DNA of 64,000 bases from an uncultured Carboxylicivirga sp. (lineage in GTDB: Bacteria; Bacteroidota; Bacteroidia; Bacteroidales; Marinilabiliaceae): the NCBI RefSeq assembly GCF_963668385.1, contig NZ_OY764327.1, positions 2,356,001-2,420,000 on the forward strand, in the 5' to 3' direction. The notes under the pieces were generated by a model. That model did no database searches. It saw only the letters and a list, made by a program, of their open reading frames with translations, and was not told where the DNA came from. Below are positions 34,602-43,654 of the stretch, piece after piece (position 1 is the stretch's first letter; the number at the start of each line of letters is the position of its first letter). The position numbers and the translations under genes are program-made.

Positions 34602-35990
34602 ATGAAAACTGAAGGTAAAATTGTTGTGGGAAGCGAAGAATGGTGTGCATTACCACAGCTGAATATTCCGGTTATTAATGTGCGTGTTGATTCGGGTGCA
34701 AAAACATCTGCCTTGCATGCAGTGAATATAATGCCGTTTAAGAAAAATGGTGAGCCATGGGTGAGTTTTGAAGTACATCCATTACAAAACGATGGACGTA
34801 CAACAGTTTATTGTGAAGCTCCTGTTATTGATAAACGCAGGATTAAAAGTTCGAGTGGATTAGGCGAATTACGTTATGTGATTCGTACCACTTTATCAAT
34901 TGCTGAATCAGCCTGGGATATTGAGGTGACACTTACCAATAGAGTATCGATGGGATATCGTATGTTGTTGGGGCGTCAGGCAATGGCAGGAATTATGTTG
35001 GTTGATCCCGAGGCATCTTGTTTATTGGGTGAACCATCAATAGATGTTTTAAATAGTCATTACGCCGATCAGAAGAAAAAACCTTCAGGATTAAATATTG
35101 GTGTGTTGGCAAGTAATCCCGAACTGTATAGTAACCGTCGTATTATTGAAGCTGGTGAAGAACGTGGCCATAATATGGAGTTTATAAATATAAAGGATTG
35201 TTACATCAAGTTAGATGGCAAAAATCCGGAAATGCACTATCGAGGTGGTCGTTTGTTAAATCAGTTTGATGCTATTATTCCACGTATCCGCCCCAGCATG
35301 ACTTTTTACGGATGTGCATTAACACGTCACTTCGAGGCCATTGGAGTTTATACCCAAAATAGTGCATCAGCTATTGCTTCGTCACGAGATAAATTGTACT
35401 CTTTACAATTGTTAATTAACAATGGTTTACCTATTCCTACCACTGGTTTTGCTAATTCGCCATTGGATACCAACGATTTGATTAAGATGGTGGGTGGAGC
35501 TCCATTAATAGTGAAATTATTGGAGGGAACACAAGGTAAAGGTGTGGTATTGGCTGAAACCAAAAAGGCTGCAGAAAGTTTGATTAATGCCTTTAAGAGT
35601 TTGCATGCCAATATTTTGGTGCAAGAATTTGTGAAAGAGGCTAATGGAAAAGATATTCGTTGCTTCGTGATTAATGGCAAAGTAGTGGCTAGTATAATGC
35701 GTATTGCTGCTCCGGGTGAGTTTAGAGCTAATATTCATATGGGAGGTTCGGCTCAATTGGTGAAAATTACTCCGGAAGAAAGAAAAATTGCGATTTTGGC
35801 TGCTAAAACCATGAACCTGAAAGTTGCGGGTGTTGATATTATTCGTGGCGAAAATGGCCCATTACTGTTGGAAGTTAATTCATCACCCGGTTTGGAAGGG
35901 ATTGAAGGTGCAACAAGTAAAGACATTGCAGGTATGATGATTGAATCCATCGAAAAAGACTTACACAAAGGTAATCGTAAGAAAAAGTAA
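34602..35990 (+). CDS. RimB-like protease (COG4067) fused to RimK-type ATP-grasp ligase
   Basis: 462 residues in two parts. Residues 1-145 are a COG4067/PF05618 domain, labelled ATP-dependent zinc protease in databases but with a retropepsin-like [15 protein letters not shown] motif (Asp30) and [11 protein letters not shown]. Residues about 165-455 are a RimK-type ATP-grasp with [35 protein letters not shown], the basic-glycine segment FRANIHMGG and the metal-binding [15 protein letters not shown]. RimK adds glutamates to ribosomal protein S6 in Enterobacteria; the protease partner trims such tails in Pseudomonas. Here both activities are on one chain, and a second ligase gene begins 37 bases downstream. 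The target protein or peptide is not known. Confidence 0.85.
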   Translation: MKTEGKIVVGSEEWCALPQLNIPVINVRVDSGAKTSALHAVNIMPFKKNGEPWVSFEVHPLQNDGRTTVYCEAPVIDKRRIKSSSGLGELRYVIRTTLSIAESAWDIEVTLTNRVSMGYRMLLGRQAMAGIMLVDPEASCLLGEPSIDVLNSHYADQKKKPSGLNIGVLASNPELYSNRRIIEAGEERGHNMEFINIKDCYIKLDGKNPEMHYRGGRLLNQFDAIIPRIRPSMTFYGCALTRHFEAIGVYTQNSASAIASSRDKLYSLQLLINNGLPIPTTGFANSPLDTNDLIKMVGGAPLIVKLLEGTQGKGVVLAETKKAAESLINAFKSLHANILVQEFVKEANGKDIRCFVINGKVVASIMRIAAPGEFRANIHMGGSAQLVKITPEERKIAILAAKTMNLKVAGVDIIRGENGPLLLEVNSSPGLEGIEGATSKDIAGMMIESIEKDLHKGNRKKK

Positions 35991-36027
35991 GAAGTTGAAA
36001 ATGAAAATAATTTATTTCATCTAACAG

Positions 36028-37983
36028 ATGAACTTGCTTATTCGAAAAGCGAGTGAGAGGGATCTCGATTTTCTCGATCAATTAGAGCATGTTGCCTTTT
36101 CGGCAGCACAACAAAGTGCAAGAAGAAATATCAAAAAGGGAATCAATAGTGATTTTCAGGAGATTTTAATAGCTGAGCAAAAATACAGGAAAACACCTGT
36201 TGGTGCTATTGTGTTGTTTAAGTACAGCCATACTCTTCGAATATATTCCATAGCTATCTTACCTGAATTTCAGGAAAAGGGCTATGGAGCTTTTTTGATG
36301 GATTACATACTTGAATTTGCAGTAAAAAAGCAATTGCTCAATATTACATTGGAAGCAGATGCAGGTAATGCAAAACTTATTGCATGGTACGAAAACAAAG
36401 GCTTTGTTATTAAGGAACAGAAAGCTGATTATTATGGCGAAGGTATGCATGCCGTTAAAATGGAATATCATATTGAGGATTCTAATGGCGATAAAGGAAT
36501 GAAAAACATCATTGTTATTAATAAACCTCATAACTGGCCATTCCCAGATGTTAATGCGAAAGTAATAACGGTTAAGGATTACATTAATCAACCCGAGTAT
36601 CAGAATAATCCTGATTTGCGGGTGTTTAATTTGTGTAGCTCGTATAAGTATCAAAGTTATGGGTACTATGTTTCGCTATTGGCTTCGGCTCGTGGTCAAC
36701 GAGTGATGCCAAGTACAACCACGATTCGCGATTTCCGAATTTTGAATGTGATTCAAACAGCTACTTATGATATTGAAGAGCATATCAACAAAGCCTTGAG
36801 CAAGATTGATGGCAGCACTTATTCTCTTAATGTGTATTTTGGCCAAACTCAGAATAAAGAATTCAGAAAGCTTTGTTTGAAGTTGTATCAACTTTTTGAA
36901 TCGCCTTTATTTAAAGTGGTTTTTGTAAAACACGAGAAATGGCTGATTAAAGATATACAGGTGCTGACGTTGGCTAAACTTCCGGCTAATGATTTGGAAA
37001 ATGTATACGAATTTGCCAGAAGACATTTTAATAAGAAGAGGTACAGCATACCAAAGCTAAAGAATTACAAGTACGATCTGGCCATATTAACCAATCCTAA
37101 TGAAGCAACTCCACCTTCTTGTCCGGAGGCTCTGAGGAAATTCAAGGATATTGCCAATAAAAAAGGTTTGTTTGTTGAATTCATTACCAAATCAGATACC
37201 GATCGAATTAATGAGTTTGATGCACTGTTTATTCGCGAAACAACCAATGTTAACGATCATACCTATGAGATTTCGCGTATGGCATATGCCGAAGGTTTAG
37301 TGGTAATGGATGATCCGTGGTCAATTCTGAAATGTTCCAACAAAATATATCAGAACGAAACATTTAGGCGACACAGAATTTTAACGCCCGAAACCCAGGT
37401 TTTTACCAAAAACTTTTTCGACAACTCTATGTTGGATAAACTTACTTTTCCTCTGGTATTAAAACAGCCAGATAGTGCTTTCTCGTTGGGAGTAACCAAA
37501 GTGGAAAATAAGGAAGAAGCAGTTGTGGCTTTGAAATCGCTCTTTAAGAAATCGGATATGGTGGTGTGTCAGCAGTTTCTCTACTCCGAGTTCGACTGGA
37601 GAATAGGGGTACTGGACAATAAACCTTTGTTTGCCTGCAAATATTATATGACGAAAGGGCATTGGCAAATTTATAACTGGCAAAGTGATGAAAAGGATCA
37701 GAGTGGCGATTCTGAAACTTTAAACATAGCTGACGTACCCGTTAAGGTTATTCAAACAGCATTGAAAGCATCTGCCTTGATTGGGGATGGCTTGTATGGT
37801 GTTGATTTGAAAATGGTAGGTGATAAAGTTTATGTGGTTGAGGTGAACGATAACCCGAATATTGATGCCGGTATCGAAGATTTAATTCTCAAAGATGGTC
37901 TGTATGAAAAGGTTATTGATTCTTTTATCAACCGAATTGAATTAGCTAAGAACATACAGAACATCGAGTTCGGAGGAAAATAG
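36028..37983 (+). CDS. GNAT acetyltransferase + RLAN + ATP-grasp fusion
   Basis: 651 residues with three modules. Residues 1-150 are a GNAT domain (LPEFQEKGYGAFLMDYILEF with the acetyl-CoA loop, then AKLIAWYENKGFVI). Residues about 165-310 match the RLAN domain that precedes some RimK-like ligases (INKPHNWPFPDV, NLCSSYKYQSYGYYVSLLAS, MPSTTTIRDFR). Residues about 430-640 are an ATP-grasp ligase: FPLVLKQPDSAFSLGVTKV, DWRIGVLDNKPLFACKYYM and the metal-binding VVEVNDNPNIDAG. It follows the RimB/RimK fusion by 37 bases, so the pair is almost certainly an operon. An amide-bond ligase that also acetylates, perhaps capping a product, is the natural reading, but the substrate is unknown. Confidence 0.85.
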   Translation: MNLLIRKASERDLDFLDQLEHVAFSAAQQSARRNIKKGINSDFQEILIAEQKYRKTPVGAIVLFKYSHTLRIYSIAILPEFQEKGYGAFLMDYILEFAVKKQLLNITLEADAGNAKLIAWYENKGFVIKEQKADYYGEGMHAVKMEYHIEDSNGDKGMKNIIVINKPHNWPFPDVNAKVITVKDYINQPEYQNNPDLRVFNLCSSYKYQSYGYYVSLLASARGQRVMPSTTTIRDFRILNVIQTATYDIEEHINKALSKIDGSTYSLNVYFGQTQNKEFRKLCLKLYQLFESPLFKVVFVKHEKWLIKDIQVLTLAKLPANDLENVYEFARRHFNKKRYSIPKLKNYKYDLAILTNPNEATPPSCPEALRKFKDIANKKGLFVEFITKSDTDRINEFDALFIRETTNVNDHTYEISRMAYAEGLVVMDDPWSILKCSNKIYQNETFRRHRILTPETQVFTKNFFDNSMLDKLTFPLVLKQPDSAFSLGVTKVENKEEAVVALKSLFKKSDMVVCQQFLYSEFDWRIGVLDNKPLFACKYYMTKGHWQIYNWQSDEKDQSGDSETLNIADVPVKVIQTALKASALIGDGLYGVDLKMVGDKVYVVEVNDNPNIDAGIEDLILKDGLYEKVIDSFINRIELAKNIQNIEFGGK

Positions 37984-37987
37984 TAGT

Positions 37988-38039
37988 GTGCGGTAAAAAT
38001 ATAGCTGATTATGATTATAATTGACTATTTTTACCGCGC
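37988..38039 (+). terminator. Long hairpin after the ATP-grasp pair
   Basis: GTGCGGTAAAAATA (37988-38001) pairs with TATTTTTACCGCGC (38026-38039) along 14 positions with one T-G pair, around a 24-base loop. It begins 5 bases after the stop codon. There is no clear T-run after it, so its efficiency as a terminator is uncertain. The rest of the 250-base gap holds only a 27-codon ORF (38051-38134), which I do not call. Confidence 0.55.
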
Positions 38040-38234
38040 TTAGTTTAACAATGAATAAAAAGCCAAATAGTAAATCGATTTGTACTACAAAGGAGCAGCT
38101 TCTAATGTTCCTTTATATTTTCTCAGAGCTATAAAGCCTTTGGGAACCTTCTTTTATAATCAATAAATCTTATCGTTTTACTTAAACCTGAGTTTAGAAT
38201 TTTATTTCAAATTCAGGTTAATAACTCCACCTTA

Positions 38235-39476
38235 ATGGGAGAATATTATATTTGGCTTAATACGCTTGTAAACAAGTGTAAAAGCGATTATTCAGCCTGG
38301 CCTGAATTGAAATGGCTGAATCCTTACGAAGCACTTGAAACATTGGAACTTCGTGCTTCTTTAATTGATCAAGCGAATAAAAGTTCATTGTTCAAACAAA
38401 CCAAACCATATCATAAACAGATATCTAAAGGTTGCCAGATTTGTGGTGAAGGCAGCTGGAGTTGTCTGTTTATTACCAATCAGTGTAATGCTGGTTGTTT
38501 CTATTGTCCTGTATCGCAAAAGCAGGATGAAACACCCGGTACTCAAGGTCTGGATTTCAACACCCCAGTTGAATTCGCCAACTATGTCAATCGCTTAAAA
38601 TTTAAAGGCGTTAGTTTTAGTGGAGGTGAACCCTTGCTTTATTTCGATCGCACATTGGCTTATTTGAATGAGGTTCGTAAAAAATGTGATAAAGATTTGT
38701 ATGTGTGGGCATACACCAATGGTATTTTGGCCGACAGAGAAAAAATGGACTTACTGGCAAAGGCAGGATTAAATGAAATTCGTTTTGACATTGGTGCTAC
38801 GGGTTTTAAACTGGATAAAATAGCATTTGCCAAAGGATTGATTCCTAATATAAGTATTGAAATTCCTGCTGTTCCGGAGGAGAAAGAGCGATTAAAAGAG
38901 TTATTACCTCAAATGATTGAAGCGGGAGTAACTAATCTTAATTTACATCAGTTGCGGTTGACGCTGCACAATGTAAAGCATCTATCTAAAAGGGATTATA
39001 CCTATATTCCAGCAGAACGTCCAATTGTGTTTGAGTCTGAATTAGCGGCTTTAGAGATTATTCAATATGCCAGAGAAAATGATTTGAATATTGGAATCAA
39101 CTATTGTTCTTTCTTCTATAAGCATCGTTTTCAAAAGGCAGGTTATCGTCGACAGTTGGCGCAGGCTTTGAAAATAAATAGTAGTGAGATAACTGAAAAT
39201 GGCTATATCCGCCATCTAACAGATAATAATCTTGAGTATCGATCTGTTAAATTATTTGAGGAGCAGCCTGAAAGTTTGGAGACTCAACCAATGGTAATTG
39301 CTGATAAAACCTATTTCATAGCTAATCCACTAATCTTAAAAGAAAGAATATCAGATGAAGAAAAGGAAATGATTACTAGATTAATTACTCAGAAACCAGC
39401 TACTATTCCATCTGATGATCTTTTATTTAAAGTGTGGCAGATGGAGTATATTGAGGAAGGTTTAAGGGAGTATTAG
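38235..39476 (+). CDS. Radical SAM protein, COG2108-like
   Basis: 413 residues. The cluster motif is QCNAGCFYCPVSQ (CX3CX2C), preceded by GCQICGEGSWSCLFITN, and followed by SFSGGEPLLYFD. This combination, with extra cysteines just before the radical SAM motif, fits COG2108, a group related to pyruvate formate-lyase activase and best known in archaea. The NLHQLRL and INYCSFFYKHRFQKAGYRR elements later in the chain are also of that type; the final cysteine may ligate something. Reaction unknown. It stands 250 bases after the ATP-grasp operon, behind a hairpin, and 46 bases before an AraC-type regulator gene. Confidence 0.75.
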   Translation: MGEYYIWLNTLVNKCKSDYSAWPELKWLNPYEALETLELRASLIDQANKSSLFKQTKPYHKQISKGCQICGEGSWSCLFITNQCNAGCFYCPVSQKQDETPGTQGLDFNTPVEFANYVNRLKFKGVSFSGGEPLLYFDRTLAYLNEVRKKCDKDLYVWAYTNGILADREKMDLLAKAGLNEIRFDIGATGFKLDKIAFAKGLIPNISIEIPAVPEEKERLKELLPQMIEAGVTNLNLHQLRLTLHNVKHLSKRDYTYIPAERPIVFESELAALEIIQYARENDLNIGINYCSFFYKHRFQKAGYRRQLAQALKINSSEITENGYIRHLTDNNLEYRSVKLFEEQPESLETQPMVIADKTYFIANPLILKERISDEEKEMITRLITQKPATIPSDDLLFKVWQMEYIEEGLREY

Positions 39477-39522
39477 TAATTATAAACTCCCAGCCCATCT
39501 ATAATTTATTTATCTTTACGGT

Positions 39523-40353
39523 ATGCAACAAATGTTCAACATATTTAAATTAGCTCCAGAGGATGTGGCCCGTATTGCGGCATCTGAGAATGAAGCTCAT
39601 GTGCACGATTACGAAGAATTATTGGTGGGAGTGAAGGGAACTGTTGAACATTTTATCGACTTTGACTCTAAGCTGATTGAGGCTCCTTTTATCAGTTTTG
39701 TTGCCAAAGGAAAAGTACATAGGGTAGTGCCGGGCTTGCAAAATGGCGAGTGTGAGATTTGGGGCATACGCTTTAGAAGTGAGTTTATTGCTGAAACCAC
39801 TTTTCAATTGTATTCCATCTATCACGATAATGCCAATATGGCTCTACCTGCAGACCGTTGCTTTACGCGACTTGACACTTTGTGCCAGCTGATGCTGGAT
39901 GAAGTGAAAGCAGAAGAGCCAGACTATAGTGTGGTGCGTCATCTGCTCAGTGCTTTATTTACTATGATTGAAGCTGAACGAAGAAAACTGGCTCCTGAAG
40001 AGGTGCAATCCATCAAAAGCCAGAGTACTACTTTTAAAAACTTTCTGAAAACACTGGAGGAGAACTTTCGTCGACCTGAAGGTGTAGAGTTTTATGCCGA
40101 GAAGTTATTTATGAGTAGTCGCAATTTAAATATCATCTGTAAAAATATTCTTCAACAGAGTGTTTCCGAAATCATCGAGACACGAAAATTGATTGAGGCC
40201 AAAAGCCTTTTATTAACTACTGATAAAACCATTGCCGAAATTGGTTTTGAATTGGGGTACAGCGAGAAATCGTACTTCTCAAATGTGTTTAAAAGACGTG
40301 AGGGACAGACTCCCGGACAGTTCAGGAAAGAAAAAAAGACCCTTATTTCCTAA
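39523..40353 (+). CDS. AraC-family transcriptional regulator
   Basis: 276 residues: an N-terminal cupin-like sensing domain (EAHVHDYEELLVGVKGTVEHF) and a C-terminal AraC helix-turn-helix pair (about 190-272) with FYAEKLFMSSRNLNIICK, TDKTIAEIGFELGYSEKSYFSNVFKR and the closing EGQTPGQFRK. A -7-like TATCTTTA is at 39511-39518, only 5 bases before the ATG, so the transcript may be nearly leaderless, or the start may be the next ATG at 39532. The yceI-dioxygenase pair follows at 230 bases and carries repeated TTGATTA boxes that this protein could bind. Confidence 0.85.
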   Translation: MQQMFNIFKLAPEDVARIAASENEAHVHDYEELLVGVKGTVEHFIDFDSKLIEAPFISFVAKGKVHRVVPGLQNGECEIWGIRFRSEFIAETTFQLYSIYHDNANMALPADRCFTRLDTLCQLMLDEVKAEEPDYSVVRHLLSALFTMIEAERRKLAPEEVQSIKSQSTTFKNFLKTLEENFRRPEGVEFYAEKLFMSSRNLNIICKNILQQSVSEIIETRKLIEAKSLLLTTDKTIAEIGFELGYSEKSYFSNVFKRREGQTPGQFRKEKKTLIS

Positions 40354-40423
40354 AATCACAACTCCTTTTCCGAATAGTATTACCACTTGCCTTGTTGTTT
40401 GTTGCAATTTTGCAGTGTACAAT

Positions 40424-40520
40424 TAATCAATGCTTGATTAGTTGTTAGACAGAAGTCAGAATTTAGTGATATGCAATGTTGATTATTCAATTATCGATTA
40501 ACCAATTTACCGATTGATTA
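40424..40520 (+). promoter_or_regulatory. Repeated TTGATTA boxes upstream of yceI
   Basis: TAATCAA-TGC-TTGATTA is a perfect inverted repeat (40424-40440). Two more TTGATTA copies are at 40479-40485 and 40514-40520, and a related TCGATTA at 40494-40500. Start-to-start steps between the exact copies are 45 and 35 bases. The set lies between the AraC regulator gene and yceI and looks like a multi-site operator. Confidence 0.5.
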
Positions 40521-40582
40521 GGTTGCATAACGAAATTTCTCTCTGTCTTACAGGTTAAAACAAACAATAAAAAAATAATAAG

Positions 40583-41122
40583 ATGGAAACTACAGGAAAA
40601 ACAGTATGGGTATTAGATCCAACACACAGTGAAGTAACTTTTAAAGTGAAACACATGATGATTTCAAATGTAAAAGGCGAATTCAAAGAAGTATCTGCTA
40701 AAATTGATGGCGAAGATTTCGAAACTTCAAAGATTACAGCAACTCTTAATGCAGGTTCAATTTTTACCAATAATGATGACCGAGATAATCACTTGAAAAG
40801 TGCTGATTTCTTTGATGCGGAAAAATATGCAACCTTATCGTTTGAAGGTACTGCTTTTGATAAAGTGGATGATGATGAATACAAACTAACTGGTTTGTTA
40901 ACTATCAAGGATGTAATTAAAGAAGTAACTTTTGATGTTGAATTCGGTGGAATTGGTAAAGATCCATGGGGAAATGAAAAAGCCGGATTTTCATTATCAG
41001 GAAAAATTAATCGTAAGGATTGGGGATTGAACTGGAACGCAGCTTTAGAAGCAGGTGGCGTATTGGTGAGCGAAGACGTAAAAATACAGGCTGAAGTTCA
41101 GTTTGTAAAAACAGCAGAATAA
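40583..41122 (+). CDS. YceI-family protein
   Basis: 179 residues of the YceI lipocalin-like fold, which binds polyprenyl or other long hydrophobic molecules in characterised members. The start WVLDPTHSEVTFKVKHMMISNVKGEF is diagnostic, followed by DNHLKSADFFDAEKYATLSF and LTIKDVIKEVTFDVEF. It has no signal peptide, so it is cytoplasmic, unlike E. coli YceI. The next gene, a DODA-type dioxygenase, starts 11 bases after its stop. Upstream lie the TTGATTA boxes. Confidence 0.9.
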   Translation: METTGKTVWVLDPTHSEVTFKVKHMMISNVKGEFKEVSAKIDGEDFETSKITATLNAGSIFTNNDDRDNHLKSADFFDAEKYATLSFEGTAFDKVDDDEYKLTGLLTIKDVIKEVTFDVEFGGIGKDPWGNEKAGFSLSGKINRKDWGLNWNAALEAGGVLVSEDVKIQAEVQFVKTAE

Positions 41123-41133
41123 AACCATCGTTT

Positions 41134-42024
41134 ATGAAACGACGTCATTTTATTAAAACAGTATCAGCCCTTACAGTAACAGCAGCAACAATGAAACTAA
41201 ACGCAATAAATCAATTAGCCAACTCAGGAAAAAGTACGCAGGCCATGCCGCTGCTTTTTCTTGGACACGGTAGCCCAATGAATGCTATCGAAGACAACGC
41301 TTTTACGCGAGAGTTTAAAACCGTTGCCGGAAAATTTGAGAAGCCACGTGCAATTCTGGTTGTTTCGGCACACTGGGAAACCCGCGGAACATTTGTAACC
41401 GCTATGGAACATCCACCAACCATTCACGATTTTGGTGGATTCCCACAGGCTTTGTTCGATGTGCAGTATCCTGCACCGGGCAGCCCTGAATTGGCAAAAG
41501 AAACACAACAACTGATTAAAACAGCTGATGTAGGATTGAATGATCAATGGGGATTAGATCATGGAGCGTGGAGTGTGATACGTCATATGTATCCCGATGC
41601 AGATATTCCGGTGGTTCAATTAAGTCTTGATTACACACAAGGAGCGCAATATCATTATGAATTAGGTCAGCAGTTAGCCGCATTGAGAGAAAGAGGAGTA
41701 TTGATTGTGGGGAGTGGCAACCTGATTCATAACCTGCGAATGGTAGCATGGGATAAGCTGGAATTGTCGGAGTATGGATACGATTGGGCTTTGGAGGCTC
41801 AGGATAAAATGAATCGTTTTATTTTAGAAGGTGATCATCAGTCATTAATCGACTATCGAAAACAAGGAAGAGCTTTTTCATTATCCATTCCAACACCCGA
41901 TCATTACCTGCCATTACTATATGTATTGGGCTTGAAAGACGAAAAAGATAAACTATCTCTCTTTAATGATAAAGCCGTGGGAGGCTCATTAAGTATGACT
42001 TCCGTATTTATCAACAGAGAATAA
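41134..42024 (+). CDS. DODA-type extradiol ring-cleavage dioxygenase (YgiD-like) with Tat-like signal
   Basis: 296 residues. The mature part is a class III extradiol dioxygenase of the 4,5-DOPA/YgiD group: LFLGHGSPMNAIEDN, VVSAHWETRG, GGFPQALFDVQYPAPGSP, WGLDHGAWSVIRHMYPDA and the final TPDHYLPLLYVLG, with histidines for an active-site metal. The N-terminus MKRRHFIKTVSALTVTAATM looks like a twin-arginine signal (R-R-x-F-I), whereas YgiD of E. coli is cytoplasmic, so this enzyme may act in the periplasm. It is coupled to yceI 11 bases upstream, and a terminator follows. Confidence 0.83.
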   Translation: MKRRHFIKTVSALTVTAATMKLNAINQLANSGKSTQAMPLLFLGHGSPMNAIEDNAFTREFKTVAGKFEKPRAILVVSAHWETRGTFVTAMEHPPTIHDFGGFPQALFDVQYPAPGSPELAKETQQLIKTADVGLNDQWGLDHGAWSVIRHMYPDADIPVVQLSLDYTQGAQYHYELGQQLAALRERGVLIVGSGNLIHNLRMVAWDKLELSEYGYDWALEAQDKMNRFILEGDHQSLIDYRKQGRAFSLSIPTPDHYLPLLYVLGLKDEKDKLSLFNDKAVGGSLSMTSVFINRE

Positions 42025-42066
42025 TACCAGACAAGAATTGAGTTAGCATATAAAGAGTGAACACCA

Positions 42067-42109
42067 AAGATCCGATTTCATTAATTTGAGATCGGATCTT
42101 ATTTTTTTA
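42067..42109 (+). terminator. Terminator after the dioxygenase gene
   Basis: AAGATCCGAT (42067-42076) and ATCGGATCTT (42091-42100) pair perfectly around a 14-base loop, followed by ATTTTTTTA. The right arm resembles that of the terminator at 58357-58376. Confidence 0.85.
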
Positions 42110-42328
42110 TTAATATTGATTTGGCATCTTGATTATTAATTTAAAAGAGATTGTTTTGCATAGACAATAACTGATGTAAATTGATTCCGTACTCGTTGAT
42201 ATTTAATAAGTAATAAATAAATATGAACTTAATTTGCTTAAATAGAAACTCTTATTAGAAATTAACGTAATAAGCACTTTTAAACCACCATTGCAATGTT
42301 GAGTGAGCATTGCACTAAGAAAAAAAGT

Positions 42329-43588
42329 ATGAAAAAAAATCTTTGGATTCCAGCTGTTTTGTTAGCTGGTGTTTTTGCTTTTACAGCATGTAGTAAGGAT
42401 GATGATAGTTCAGAATCTTTCAGTAGTTTAACTCCAGAACAGCACAAAGAAAACCTGGAAAAAGAGGGCGTTGCCTTTGTTCAAAATATGAATGGCATGG
42501 CTGATCTTGGTCTTTTCAATGTAATTGATGAGTTTATTACATTAAATGATCAGTCACCAGCAATGCAGGCTCATCAATTTGTGTCTTTAGGTCTAACTCA
42601 GATTGAGGCTGTAAAAGATGCTCCTCAAGTATCGGTGCAATTAAAGCAACTGAAAGCTGAAGGAGATGAGTCTATTTCTTCTCTTTGGGGTGAAGGAACT
42701 GGTATTTACGAATGGGATGCAAGTAATAGTGTGTGGACTAAAACAGCTGCAGATGATCAAATTACGTTTAAATTTGATATTGAAGGATCAGCAGCAGTAA
42801 TTAGCGCTACTAACTTTACATATCAAACAGCAAGTCATCAAACAGAAGATGGCTTTGTAATTGAGTTGCCAAAATCTTTAGACTTTGTGATTTCATTGGA
42901 TGGTACCAATTTATGTACTTATGCTTATACCGGACAATGGTATGAGAATGATACACCAAAATTGTTGCAAGAAGAATTTTATTTGGAAGGCTACACCAGC
43001 ACTGCCACTTTAGATCTTCAGAATCAATCTCATCTAAAAACGTCATCATCATTAAAATATAATGAAAGTGTAATTTACCAAAGTGGTTTTGAATTACAAG
43101 GTGATGTTGATTATAACTCAATAATGGATCAAATGGATCAGATGGATAATGAGGACGATCTATATGACCAAACTGTAATTAAAAATGCAAATGCATATTT
43201 CCAATTGGGTAATATTAAAATGGATGGTTTAATTAATGCTGAGAAATTAGTAAGCGACCTAAAATCTGCAGATGCTAGTGGAATTGAGACAGAGAAAGAA
43301 GGATGGCAAATGATGGCCGATATTTTTAATAACAATGCTAAATTGTATGTAAGATATGCTGATTCGAACGAAATAATTGCAAAAGCAGAGGTTTATGTTA
43401 CCGAGGATTATGATTCATATTATGATTATACAGACTATGATTTAGATGTTCGCATGTTATTTGCTGATGGTTCAGCTGTAAGTGGCGACTTCTTTGATAG
43501 TGGATTTGGTGATATGATTACTGAGATTAACAAACTTATCAGTGATATGAATGAGAATTATGACATGGGTATGGATCCTGTGGAATAA
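42329..43588 (+). CDS. Large predicted lipoprotein of unknown function
   Basis: About 420 residues. MKKNLWIPAVLLAGVFAFTAC is a lipoprotein signal peptide (lipobox FTAC), followed by a Ser/Asp linker. I start at the ATG at 42329; the longer frame from 42296 adds 11 residues that would disrupt the signal. The rest is acidic, with regions such as VQNMNGMADLGLFNVIDEF and repeated 'MDQMDQMDNEDD' (near 275) and 'DYDSYYDYTDYDLDV' (near 385). No known domain seen. Followed by a terminator, so it is a single-gene unit. Confidence 0.75.
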   Translation: MKKNLWIPAVLLAGVFAFTACSKDDDSSESFSSLTPEQHKENLEKEGVAFVQNMNGMADLGLFNVIDEFITLNDQSPAMQAHQFVSLGLTQIEAVKDAPQVSVQLKQLKAEGDESISSLWGEGTGIYEWDASNSVWTKTAADDQITFKFDIEGSAAVISATNFTYQTASHQTEDGFVIELPKSLDFVISLDGTNLCTYAYTGQWYENDTPKLLQEEFYLEGYTSTATLDLQNQSHLKTSSSLKYNESVIYQSGFELQGDVDYNSIMDQMDQMDNEDDLYDQTVIKNANAYFQLGNIKMDGLINAEKLVSDLKSADASGIETEKEGWQMMADIFNNNAKLYVRYADSNEIIAKAEVYVTEDYDSYYDYTDYDLDVRMLFADGSAVSGDFFDSGFGDMITEINKLISDMNENYDMGMDPVE

Positions 43589-43610
43589 TTTCTAAAAAAT
43601 AATACACTAA

Positions 43611-43640
43611 ATTGGAGATCTGAATAGGTCTCCAATTTTT
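43611..43640 (+). terminator. Terminator after the lipoprotein gene
   Basis: ATTGGAGATC (43611-43620) pairs with GGTCTCCAAT (43627-43636) with one G-T pair around a 6-base loop, and is followed by TTTT. It also lies 15 bases before the TonB receptor start. Confidence 0.8.
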
Positions 43641-43654
43641 ATATATTGCCTTCA

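Noticed and set aside
34602-35990. Plain ribosomal protein S6 glutamate ligase (rimK)
   Set aside because: The N-terminal protease-like domain and the linked GNAT/RLAN ligase differ from enterobacterial RimK, so the S6 target is not assumed and no symbol is given.
38051-38134. 27-codon ORF between the ATP-grasp pair and the radical SAM gene
   Set aside because: Too short and without hydrophobic or motif content; the frame follows a hairpin and has no promoter signal.
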